From Paucibacter sediminis (GTDB lineage Bacteria > Pseudomonadota > Gammaproteobacteria > Burkholderiales > Burkholderiaceae_C), in contig NZ_CP116346.1 of NCBI RefSeq assembly GCF_030254645.1, positions 2,336,001-2,400,000 on the forward strand: 64,000 bases of DNA, in the 5' to 3' direction. The translations under genes were made by a program, and so were the position numbers. Under the pieces are notes generated by a model. That model worked only from the letters and a program-made list of their open reading frames with translations, was not told the DNA's origin and did no database searches. Shown here in pieces: positions 30,189 through 37,478 of this stretch (its first letter is position 1; each line of letters begins with the position of its first letter).

Positions 30189-30470
30189 ATGAGCAGTACC
30201 AATTTGATGGCGGGGACCCAACAGCAATTCGTCGACAAGCAGATGGCCGGGGTGATCGAGTCGATCATGCTTCACAGCTACAGCTTGGCGAACCGGGGGA
30301 TGATTCCCTCTGATGCCCAGCTTGTCGACTACATCCACCAAATGGAAGATGCCGTGGTGCTCGACAAGGTGCGCAAGCACCCGGCTGCCGCTTCTACCAA
30401 GGTGCTGTCGGCAGAAGACGCTGAAGTGCTGCGTTGGTCCCGCCTTGTTGGGCAGCGCAGCACTTCGTGA
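30189..30470 (+). CDS. Small hypothetical protein in the Tn7-like remnant
   Basis: 93 residues from ATG 30189; an in-frame ATG at 30174 is possible. The composition looks native: MAGTQQQFVDKQMAGVIESI followed by a helical, acidic stretch with IPSDAQLVDYIHQMEDAVVLDKVRK. I do not recognise a family, and no signal peptide or membrane helix is seen. It lies between the transposase relic and secG and could be a surviving cargo or accessory gene, or a fragment of a longer one. Existence as a gene is uncertain. Confidence 0.4.
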   Translation: MSSTNLMAGTQQQFVDKQMAGVIESIMLHSYSLANRGMIPSDAQLVDYIHQMEDAVVLDKVRKHPAAASTKVLSAEDAEVLRWSRLVGQRSTS

Positions 30471-30480
30471 GCCTTCGCCG

Positions 30481-30843
30481 TCAGTGCTGGTTGTTCGCTG
30501 CCGGATTCGGTCCGACTGGAACCGCTGCAGCGCCTGATGCGGGAGGGACTGCCTTCTGCAAAGCACCGCGATCAAGAACGCTTTCGTTCTCCGTCGTGAC
30601 ATGACGCTGCCCGCCTAGATAGGCGAGACCCAGCGTGCATGCCAGGAACAGCGAAGCGCAGATGGCGGTGCTGCGAGACAGGAAGTTGGCGCTGCCGGTT
30701 GCGCCAAACAGACTTCCCGACGCGCCACTGCCGAAGGACGCGCCCATGTCAGCGCCCTTGCCATGCTGCATGAGCACCAAGCCAATCATCGCCAGGGCGC
30801 TCAGCAACTGCACCGCCAGCATCAAGTTCATCAAAACTTGCAT
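30481..30843 (-). CDS. secG: Preprotein translocase subunit SecG
   Basis: 120 residues. Two membrane helices (about 5–25 and 55–75) flank the conserved cytoplasmic loop VLMQHGKGADMGASFGSGASGSLFGATGS. The C-terminal tail is Ala/Pro/Asn-rich as in many betaproteobacteria. SecG assists SecYE-mediated export. It follows pnp by 17 bp on the minus strand. Beyond its stop codon the DNA is transposon-derived; the usual betaproteobacterial followers (tRNA-Leu, nuoA) are not seen. Confidence 0.93.
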   Translation of the reverse strand: MQVLMNLMLAVQLLSALAMIGLVLMQHGKGADMGASFGSGASGSLFGATGSANFLSRSTAICASLFLACTLGLAYLGGQRHVTTENESVLDRGALQKAVPPASGAAAVPVGPNPAANNQH

Positions 30844-30860
30844 CTCAACATCTCCTGTTG

Positions 30861-33035
30861 CTAGCGGCCTGACTCGGCCGCGCCTTCTTCGGCCACCGGG
30901 GCAGCGACGGGCGCTGCTTGCGGTGCGAATGCGGGCGCAGCGTCGCGGTCGATCAGGGCCTTCATCGACAGCTTGATGCGACCCTTCTCGTCGGTCTCCA
31001 GCACCTTGACCTTGACGATCTGGCCTTCGGTCAGGAAGTCGGTGACCTTCTCGACGCGCTGGTGGGCGATCTGGCTGATGTGCAGCAGACCGTCCTTGCC
31101 GGGCAGCAGGTTCACGAGCGCACCGAAGTCCAGGATCTTGGTGATCGGGCCTTCGTAGACCTTGCCCACTTCCACTTCGGCGGTGATCTCTTCGATGCGC
31201 TTCTTGGCGTGTGCGGCCTTGTCGGCGTCGGTCGAGGCGATGGTGATGGTGCCGTCTTCGCCGATGTCGATGGTGGTGCCGGTCTCTTCGGTCAGCGCAC
31301 GGATGGTGGCGCCGCCCTTGCCGATCACGTCACGGATCTTCTCGGGGTTGATCTTCATGGTGTACAGACGGGGCGCGAACTCCGACACCTCGGTCGAGGC
31401 GCCGGCCACCGCTTCCACCATCTTGCCCAGGATGTGCAGACGCGCCTCCTTGGCTTGCGCCAGTGCGACCTGCATGATTTCCTTGGTGATGCCCTGGATC
31501 TTGATGTCCATCTGCAGGGCCGTGATACCGGTGGTGGTACCCGCAACCTTGAAGTCCATGTCGCCCAGATGATCTTCATCGCCCAGGATGTCGGTCAGCA
31601 CGGCGAAACGGTTGGCGTCCTTGATCAAGCCCATGGCGATACCGGCCACATGCGCCTTCAGGGGCACGCCGGCGTCCAGCAGCGAGAGGCAGCCGCCGCA
31701 CACCGAAGCCATCGACGAGGAGCCGTTGGACTCGGTGATTTCCGACACCACGCGGATCGAGTAGGGGAAGTCTTCCTTGTTCGGCAGCACCGCCACCAGG
31801 GCGCGCTTGGCCAGACGGCCGTGGCCGATTTCGCGGCGCTTGGGGCTGCCCACGCGACCGGTTTCGCCGGTGGCGAACGGAGGCATGTTGTAGTGCAGCA
31901 TGAAGCTCTCGCTGAACTCGCCGGCGAGCGCGTCGATGGTCTGCGAATCGCGGTCGGTGCCGAGGGTCGCGGCCACCAGGGCCTGGGTCTCGCCACGCGT
32001 GAACAGCGAGGAACCGTGGGCGCGCGGCAGCACGCCGGCGCGGATCTCGATCGGGCGCACGGTGCGGGTGTCGCGGCCGTCGATGCGGGGCTCACCGGCC
32101 AGGATCTGGCCGCGCACGATGCGGGCTTCGATCTCGAACAGCAGGCCGTCGACCTCGACACCGTCGAATTCCACGCCCTCGGCCTTCAGGGTCTCCTTGA
32201 CCTTGGCATAGGCCTCGCGGCAGGCCACGGTGCGGGCTTGCTTGGAGCGGATCTGGTAGGCGGCGCGCAGCGCCTCTTCGGCCAGGGCCGTGACCTTGGC
32301 GATGAAGGGTTCGTTCTTGGCCGGAGCCACCCAGTTCCAGCTCGGCTTGCCGGCGTCGCGCACCAGTTCATGGATCGCGTTGATGGCGATCTTGCCTTGC
32401 TCATGGCCGAACACCACGCCACCCAGCATGATGTCTTCGCTGAGCTGGTCGGCTTCGGATTCCACCATCAGCACGGCGGCCTCGGTACCGGCCACCACCA
32501 GGTCCAGCTTGGAGTCCAGCAGCGCGGTCTTGCCGGGGTTCAGCACGTATTCGCCGTTCACATAGCCCACGCGCGCAGCGCCGATCGGGCCATTGAAGGG
32601 GATGCCGGAGATGGCCAGCGCGGCACTGGTGGCGATCAGGGCAGCGATGTCGGCCTGCACCTCGGGGTTCAGCGACACCACATGCACCACCACCTGCACT
32701 TCATTGAAGAAGCCTTCGGGGAACAGCGGGCGGATCGGGCGGTCGATCAGGCGCGAGGTCAGGGTTTCCAGCTCGCTGGGGCGGCCTTCACGCTTGAAGA
32801 AGCTGCCGGGGATCTTGCCGGCGGCATAGGTCTTCTCGAGATAGTCGACGGTCAGCGGGAAGAAGTCCTGGCCGGCCTTGGCCTCACCCTTGGCCACCAC
32901 GGTGGCCAGCACCACGGTGTCCTCGATATTCACCAGCACGGCGCCGGAAGCCTGGCGTGCGATCTCGCCGGTTTCCATGATGACCTGGTGGTTGCCCCAT
33001 TGGAAGGTCTTGGTGACTTTGTTGAACAAGCTCAT
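30861..33035 (-). CDS. pnp: Polyribonucleotide nucleotidyltransferase
   Basis: 724 residues. Of two nearby ATGs I choose 33035 ([14 protein letters not shown]) because GAGGAG then has normal spacing. Two RNase PH domains ([44 protein letters not shown]) carry the phosphorolytic site, followed by KH ([20 protein letters not shown]) and S1 ([31 protein letters not shown]) RNA-binding domains. It degrades mRNA from the 3' end. The leader between rpsO and pnp has two hairpins. Confidence 0.97.
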   Translation of the reverse strand: MSLFNKVTKTFQWGNHQVIMETGEIARQASGAVLVNIEDTVVLATVVAKGEAKAGQDFFPLTVDYLEKTYAAGKIPGSFFKREGRPSELETLTSRLIDRPIRPLFPEGFFNEVQVVVHVVSLNPEVQADIAALIATSAALAISGIPFNGPIGAARVGYVNGEYVLNPGKTALLDSKLDLVVAGTEAAVLMVESEADQLSEDIMLGGVVFGHEQGKIAINAIHELVRDAGKPSWNWVAPAKNEPFIAKVTALAEEALRAAYQIRSKQARTVACREAYAKVKETLKAEGVEFDGVEVDGLLFEIEARIVRGQILAGEPRIDGRDTRTVRPIEIRAGVLPRAHGSSLFTRGETQALVAATLGTDRDSQTIDALAGEFSESFMLHYNMPPFATGETGRVGSPKRREIGHGRLAKRALVAVLPNKEDFPYSIRVVSEITESNGSSSMASVCGGCLSLLDAGVPLKAHVAGIAMGLIKDANRFAVLTDILGDEDHLGDMDFKVAGTTTGITALQMDIKIQGITKEIMQVALAQAKEARLHILGKMVEAVAGASTEVSEFAPRLYTMKINPEKIRDVIGKGGATIRALTEETGTTIDIGEDGTITIASTDADKAAHAKKRIEEITAEVEVGKVYEGPITKILDFGALVNLLPGKDGLLHISQIAHQRVEKVTDFLTEGQIVKVKVLETDEKGRIKLSMKALIDRDAAPAFAPQAAPVAAPVAEEGAAESGR

Positions 33036-33109
33036 GTTCATCTCCTCTAGTGTTTGGGCGCTTGCGGTGCGCCTGCGAACCGGGAGTGGGGCTGGGTTTG
33101 GCCGGATGC

Positions 33110-33145
33110 CATTCCAGGGGGCCTCGGGTGAAACACCTTGGAATG
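33110..33145 (-). other. Inverted repeat in the pnp leader
   Basis: ATTCCAGGG (from 33111) and CCTTGGAAT (to about 33144) form a 9-bp stem with one mismatch and a loop of about 16 nt in the 5' leader of pnp. In E. coli a leader hairpin cut by RNase III is the basis of PNPase autoregulation. Whether this one plays the same part is inference. Confidence 0.4.
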
Positions 33146-33188
33146 ACACATCTCAACCACGTCAGCTCAACTCCAAAACGTTGAACTA

Positions 33189-33241
33189 CAAAGACAAAGA
33201 GCCTGTGCTGGCAGTAGTTCCAGACAGGCTCCTTGATCGCG
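33189..33241 (-). terminator. Terminator/attenuator between rpsO and pnp
   Basis: On the minus strand GAGCCTGT (33241–33234) pairs with ACAGGCTC (33206–33199), with an inner CTGG/CCAG pairing, followed by TTTGTCTTTG. It lies just past the rpsO stop at 33250. It should end most rpsO transcripts and let some reach pnp, as the t1 terminator does in E. coli. Confidence 0.8.
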
Positions 33242-33249
33242 ACAGCTGC

Positions 33250-33519
33250 TTACTTACGCAGACCCAGCTTCTGGATCAGTGCGGTGTAACGCGAAGCGTC
33301 CTTGCGCTTCAGGTAAGACAGCAGGCTCTTGCGGGCGTTGACCATCTTCAGCAGACCGCGGCGGCCGTGGTGGTCCTTGGCGTGCAGCTTGAAGTGGGGG
33401 GTCAGCTCGTTGATGCGAGCGGTCAACAGGGCCACTTGGACTTCCGGCGAACCGGTGTCGTTGGCGCTGCGAGCGTTCGACTTGACGATGTCTGCTTTGT
33501 TCAGATCGGCGACTGCCAT
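33250..33519 (-). CDS. rpsO: 30S ribosomal protein S15
   Basis: 89 residues, exactly the standard length. Motifs: [37 protein letters not shown] and [15 protein letters not shown], which contact 16S rRNA helices. The preceding pnp/secG linkage is typical. The leader upstream may hold an autoregulatory element, but I could not trace one. Confidence 0.97.
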   Translation of the reverse strand: MAVADLNKADIVKSNARSANDTGSPEVQVALLTARINELTPHFKLHAKDHHGRRGLLKMVNARKSLLSYLKRKDASRYTALIQKLGLRK

Positions 33520-33971
33520 GGTGCGTTCCTAGATGCAGGAAGCCGCTGGCAGCGCACGCTCTCGCTAGAGACTCGTGACGCTCTCAGACGGTTTCCTATG
33601 ATTGACTTGCGGTCACAGGTGAAACCGACCCGTGCCGTGCGAAAGCGCTGATGCACCTTCCAAAATCTCATGGAGCGGCGGCATCAACAGGTGTGGATTA
33701 TCGCGGAAATGCGCGGGAGCTACGACTTCAGCCGCGGTGGGGTGTTAGACGGCGCAGCTAAGACCTGGCTAATGGCTGCTGTTCAGTGCAGCGAACTTAC
33801 GCATCCGACCCAATGCATTCGGTCGGCTTGGCAAGCTCGACGACTGCTTCGCAGCGGGAGCGGGCCTTGAACAACGGCGACCGAACTCACGCTTCCTGAC
33901 ACCAACCAGCCATTGGGTCTGGTGTAAGGAGCTGACCCTCCCACGCCCTGAGGGCCAATGCGTTGACGATT
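33520..33971. other. Long intergenic region upstream of rpsO
   Basis: About 450 bp. It must hold the rpsO promoter on the minus strand. A short open frame at 33670–33870 (+) has no recognisable protein features. I see no RNA gene or repeat; the region marks the boundary between housekeeping genes and the accessory block that follows. Confidence 0.5.
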
Positions 33972-34016
33972 TAGGACAATTGCCCTATTCTCGCCAACGC
34001 TAGGTCAATCGTCCTA
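33972..34016. promoter_or_regulatory. Tandem palindromic operators in front of the tetR gene at 34030
   Basis: Two 16-bp palindromes, TAGGACAATTGCCCTA (33972–33987) and TAGGTCAATCGTCCTA (34001–34016), lie 29 bp apart centre to centre, the second ending 13 bp before the ATG. Both fit TAGGNCAATYGNCCTA. This position is ideal for autorepression by the TetR protein. The pattern resembles the operators at 45661–45726. Confidence 0.75.
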
Positions 34017-34029
34017 ACTGCGGATATTC

Positions 34030-34608
34030 ATGAGCACTCGCGAATGTATTGTTCAAGCGGCTGACGCTCTGTTCTACGAACGCGGCTTTGAGCGCACCTC
34101 CTTTGCGGACATCGCCGAGGCGGTGCAGATTTCGCGTGGAAACTTCTACTACCACTTCAGGACCAAGGACGAGATCCTCGACGCAGTCATTGCGGCGCGG
34201 ACGATGCGCACGCAGTGCATGCTTGCCCAGTGGGAGGCTGAATGCGAGGGTCCGCAGAATCGCATTCGGCTCTTCGCGGAGTTATTGATTCGCAACCAGG
34301 CCAAGATCATGAAGCACGGCTGCCCGGTTGGCGGCCTGTGCATGGAGTTGTCCAAGCTCGGTCACGCCGCTCAGGATGGTGCCAATGCCATCCTTGACCT
34401 TTTCCGGGCCTGGCTGCGCCAGCAGTTCGAACAGATGGGGCGCAAGAAGGACGCCGATGCGCTGGCGCTTCACCTGCTGATGCGCAGCCAGGGCGTAGCC
34501 ACGCTGGCACAGGCGCTGCACGACAAGCAGTTCGTACAGCACGAGGTAGACCAGATCATGTCCTGGGTCCAGTCCTGCGCGCCCAGCACCAAGCGCAGGG
34601 TTGCCTGA
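34030..34608 (+). CDS. TetR-family regulator (first of two related)
   Basis: 192 residues. N-terminal HTH: ALFYERGFERTSFADIAEAVQISRGNFYYHFRTKDEIL. The ligand domain contains KHGCPVGGLCMELSKLG, a segment shared with the TetR at 45741 (YGCPVGGLSTELGKT), so both are of the TetR_C_13-like subgroup. Two palindromes sit just upstream. It heads a probable unit with the YciI-like gene and the DNA glycosylase. Confidence 0.92.
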   Translation: MSTRECIVQAADALFYERGFERTSFADIAEAVQISRGNFYYHFRTKDEILDAVIAARTMRTQCMLAQWEAECEGPQNRIRLFAELLIRNQAKIMKHGCPVGGLCMELSKLGHAAQDGANAILDLFRAWLRQQFEQMGRKKDADALALHLLMRSQGVATLAQALHDKQFVQHEVDQIMSWVQSCAPSTKRRVA

Positions 34609-34631
34609 CATTTTTACAACGAGGAGGTTTC

Positions 34632-34925
34632 ATGTTCGTGGTGTTCCTCAAGTTCTCGAGCAAGCAGTCGCAGGCAGCGCAGCACATGAATGGGCACAAG
34701 TCCTGGCTGCAGCAGGGTTTCGATGACGGCGTGTTCTTGATGTCCGGCAGCCTGCAAGCCAGGCAAGGTGGCGCGCTGCTGGCGCATAACACCTCTCGAG
34801 AGGAACTGGAGGCGCGGGTCAGGCTCGATCCCTTTGTGACCGAAGACGTGGTGACTGCGGAGATCACTGAATTCCTGCCCGGCAAGGCAGATGCCCGACT
34901 GCAATTCCTGCTGGAGCCAAGCTGA
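34632..34925 (+). CDS. YciI-family protein
   Basis: 97 residues with a GAGGAGG ribosome site just before ATG 34632. It has the ferredoxin-like fold of YciI/YCII proteins: MFVVFLKFSSKQSQAAQHMNGHKSWLQQGFDDGVFLMSGSL and DPFVTEDVVTAEITEF (the DPF motif). Members are small dimers of uncertain function, often beside regulators. It sits 23 bp after tetR and 1 bp before the glycosylase gene, which suggests co-transcription under TetR control. Confidence 0.85.
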   Translation: MFVVFLKFSSKQSQAAQHMNGHKSWLQQGFDDGVFLMSGSLQARQGGALLAHNTSREELEARVRLDPFVTEDVVTAEITEFLPGKADARLQFLLEPS

Positions 34926-34926
34926 T

Positions 34927-35544
34927 ATGGGGTCGACGATTGCTGGTCCCGATGGGCTGCCTCGATGTGCCTGGTGTGCCGCGGCGCCGGAGTTTCTCCA
35001 CTATCACGATACCGAGTGGGGTTTCCCGGTCTCGAACGATCAGCGCCTGTTCGAGAAGCTCAGTCTCGAGGCATTCCAATCGGGTTTGAGCTGGCGGACT
35101 ATCCTGGCCAAGCGCGAGAATTTCAGGGCCGCCTTTGATGGCTTCGACTTCCGCCGCATCGCGACGTTTGGTGAGACGGATGTCGAACGCCTGCTGGGCG
35201 ATAGCGGCATCGTGCGTCATCGCGGAAAGATCGAGGCAGTGATTCACAACGCCCGCATGGCCGAGCAGCTTGCCGAGCGGAATGGCTCGCTGGCCGCCTA
35301 CTTTTGGGGTTTCGAACCCGATACAGAGCAATTGGCTGCGCCTCAGTCGGCATCGACGTCCCCCGCCTCGGTGGCCTTGTCGAAGGATCTGAAACGCTCA
35401 GGCTGGAAGTTCGTAGGTCCCACCACCGTCTACGCCTTCATGCAGGCCACGGGCCTCATCAATGACCATGCGGTGGGGTGCACGATCCGAAACAGGGCCG
35501 ACGAAACGCGCAAGGCATTCCGCCGACCTGGCCGCCCAGGCTGA
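34927..35544 (+). CDS. tag: DNA-3-methyladenine glycosylase I
   Basis: 205 residues from ATG 34927. It removes 3-methyladenine from alkylated DNA. The Tag signature is present: PRCAWCAAAPEFLHYHDTEWGFPVSNDQRLFEKLSLEAFQSGLSW, with zinc-binding Cys residues near the N-terminus, the catalytic-side Glu in LSLEAFQ, and FVGPTTVYAFMQATGLINDHAVGC near the C-terminus (His and Cys also zinc ligands). It appears to be the last gene of the TetR–YciI unit. Confidence 0.93.
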   Translation: MGSTIAGPDGLPRCAWCAAAPEFLHYHDTEWGFPVSNDQRLFEKLSLEAFQSGLSWRTILAKRENFRAAFDGFDFRRIATFGETDVERLLGDSGIVRHRGKIEAVIHNARMAEQLAERNGSLAAYFWGFEPDTEQLAAPQSASTSPASVALSKDLKRSGWKFVGPTTVYAFMQATGLINDHAVGCTIRNRADETRKAFRRPGRPG

Positions 35545-35554
35545 GACTCTGCAT

Positions 35555-37372
35555 TCAAACCACCTGCTCCCATGGCGCCGACAGCCGCACCGCCCCGTGG
35601 ATGATGCCCACCATCGAGTAGGTCTGCGGAAAGTTGCCCCAAAGCTCGCCGGTGGCAGGCGAGAGGTCCTCGCTCAACAGCCCCAGAGGATTGCGGCGTG
35701 CCAGCATCGCCTCGAAGGCCTCCCGGGCCTGTGCATGGCGGCCGATGCGCGCCAGTGCGTCGATACGCCAAAAGGAACAGACATTGAAAGCCGTCTCCGG
35801 GAACCCGAAATCATCCCTGGCCTCATAGCGCCTCATGTACGGTCCGTCGCACAGCGCCTGTTCCAGCGCATGGACGGTGCTGATAAACCGTGGATCCTTC
35901 GGCCTCAGAAACCCGACTTCGCCCATCAACAGGACGCTGGCGTCCAGGTCGGTGCCATCAAAGCTTTCGACGAAGGCCTGTCGCTTCTCGCTCCAGGCGC
36001 GCTCGACAATTTTGGCGTGAATGATCCGGGCGCGTTCGCGCCAGCACCGGGACCGCTCTGGCAGCGCCAGGCTGTCGGCCACATGGGCAAGGCGATCGCA
36101 GGCCGCCCAGCACATCAACGCTGAGGAGGTGTGAACGCGCGCGCGGGTGCGCAACTCCCAGATACCGGCATCGGGCTGGTCATGCAGGCGCCAGGCCTGC
36201 TCCCCCATTGACTCCAGAGCAGCAAAGTCACTCGCGTCACCACGCCGGAATAGTCGGTGGTCGTGGAAGGCCTGTGCGGCACCCAACACCACGCTGCCAT
36301 ACACATCGTGCTGGAAATGCTCCTGGGCCTGGTTGCCTATGCGCACCGGCCCCATGCCGCGGTAGCCGCTGACATGGGGCAGCACGGATTCTGGAAGCTC
36401 GGCCTCCAGGCCGATGCCATACAGCGGCTGCACATGACCGCCCTTGGCGCCACGCACCACGTTGTAGAGCCAGTTCAAGTAGCTCTCCATCGTGCCCACT
36501 TCAGACAGGCTGTTGAGCGCCCGCACGACAAAGAAGGCGTCGCGCAACCAACAGTATCGGTAGTCCCAGTTGCGGCCGCTGTTCGGCGCTTCGGGAATGC
36601 TGGTGGTCATCGCCGCGACGATGGCCCCCGTCTCCTCGTACTGACACAGCTTTAGGGTGATCGCAGCCCGGATCACTGCGTCTTGCCATTCAAGTGGCAA
36701 GGCCAGGCGATGGGTCCAATGACGCCAGTAGAGTGCCGTCTGTTCTTCGAAGCTGCGGGCGGTTTCCTCGATTCCCTCTCCCAACGTCTCGTCCGGCCCC
36801 AGCAACAGGCTGACCGGCCTGTGCAACGCAACCCAGGTGCCATCGACCAGATAGGTCAGTGGCACGTTGGTGGTCAGTCGCAAGGTGATCTCAGGCAAGA
36901 CGTAGCGCAGGTGGTGGCTGCCGCGCGTGATGCTCGGTTGCGCCCGTCCCCAATCTCCGCGTGGGCATAGGCGAAAACGCACCCGAGGGTGGCCAGAGAT
37001 TGGGTGAATGCGACGCACGAGCTGCGCAGGGCGGTAGGGACGATCTCTTGTGATGAAGCGCGGCGCAAAGTCGACCAGCTCAATGCCCTGGCCCTGCGTA
37101 TCCCAAAGCCGCGTGCGGACGATCGCCGTTCCCGGGTCATAGCATTGCTCCGCGCGCTCGAAGTCTTCGAGCTCAATGCTGAATGCGCCCTCGGCGTCGA
37201 CGCCTTGCGCCGAATGCATGAGGGCATCGAAGACCGGGGTGCTGTCGAAGCGCGGCATGCAGCACCAGACGATGCGGCCTCGTTCGTCAATCAGTGCGCT
37301 GACATTGCAGTTGCCGATCAACGCAAGGTTCAAAGAGGCCCGCTGGGCGGGAGCATTTGTCGTTGCTTGCAT
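35555..37372 (-). CDS. Glycoside hydrolase family 15 protein (glucoamylase/trehalase-like)
   Basis: 605 residues. An N-terminal beta-sandwich domain (NLALIGNCNVSALIDERGRIVWCCMPRFDS) precedes an alpha/alpha-barrel catalytic domain with SIPEAPNSGRNWDYRYCWLRDAFF and, near the C-terminus, LLSEDLSPATGELWGNFPQTYS, holding the acid and base Glu residues of GH15. Family members hydrolyse starch ends, isomalto-dextrins or trehalose. Its divergence from otsA–otsB favours a trehalose or related sugar substrate, but this is inferred. The intergenic region holds the ACAAATGTA motif. Confidence 0.9.
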   Translation of the reverse strand: MQATTNAPAQRASLNLALIGNCNVSALIDERGRIVWCCMPRFDSTPVFDALMHSAQGVDAEGAFSIELEDFERAEQCYDPGTAIVRTRLWDTQGQGIELVDFAPRFITRDRPYRPAQLVRRIHPISGHPRVRFRLCPRGDWGRAQPSITRGSHHLRYVLPEITLRLTTNVPLTYLVDGTWVALHRPVSLLLGPDETLGEGIEETARSFEEQTALYWRHWTHRLALPLEWQDAVIRAAITLKLCQYEETGAIVAAMTTSIPEAPNSGRNWDYRYCWLRDAFFVVRALNSLSEVGTMESYLNWLYNVVRGAKGGHVQPLYGIGLEAELPESVLPHVSGYRGMGPVRIGNQAQEHFQHDVYGSVVLGAAQAFHDHRLFRRGDASDFAALESMGEQAWRLHDQPDAGIWELRTRARVHTSSALMCWAACDRLAHVADSLALPERSRCWRERARIIHAKIVERAWSEKRQAFVESFDGTDLDASVLLMGEVGFLRPKDPRFISTVHALEQALCDGPYMRRYEARDDFGFPETAFNVCSFWRIDALARIGRHAQAREAFEAMLARRNPLGLLSEDLSPATGELWGNFPQTYSMVGIIHGAVRLSAPWEQVV

Positions 37373-37421
37373 GAGGGCCTTCCTACGTCACAGGAAATCT
37401 TGTCGCTTTAGAGGCATGTAT

Positions 37422-37439
37422 ATTGGCACAAATGTAGTT
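37422..37439. promoter_or_regulatory. Recurrent ACAAATG(T/C)A motif, site 1 (GH15/otsA divergent region)
   Basis: ATTGGCACAAATGTAGTT sits about 40 bp before the otsA ATG and 50 bp before the GH15 ATG. The same core recurs at 42039 (ompA-like gene) and, as a full palindrome, at 43336 (uspA-like gene). It is probably a shared operator, with the MarR protein at 42780 as the leading candidate to bind it. Confidence 0.55.
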
Positions 37440-37478
37440 TTGAAATACACACGACAAATCGCACTCCAACACCTCCCG

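Noticed and set aside
30918-33050. A 710-codon plus-strand open frame opposite pnp
   Set aside because: It is the antisense of pnp; His/Gly/Asp-rich with no domains, as expected from GC-rich codon bias.
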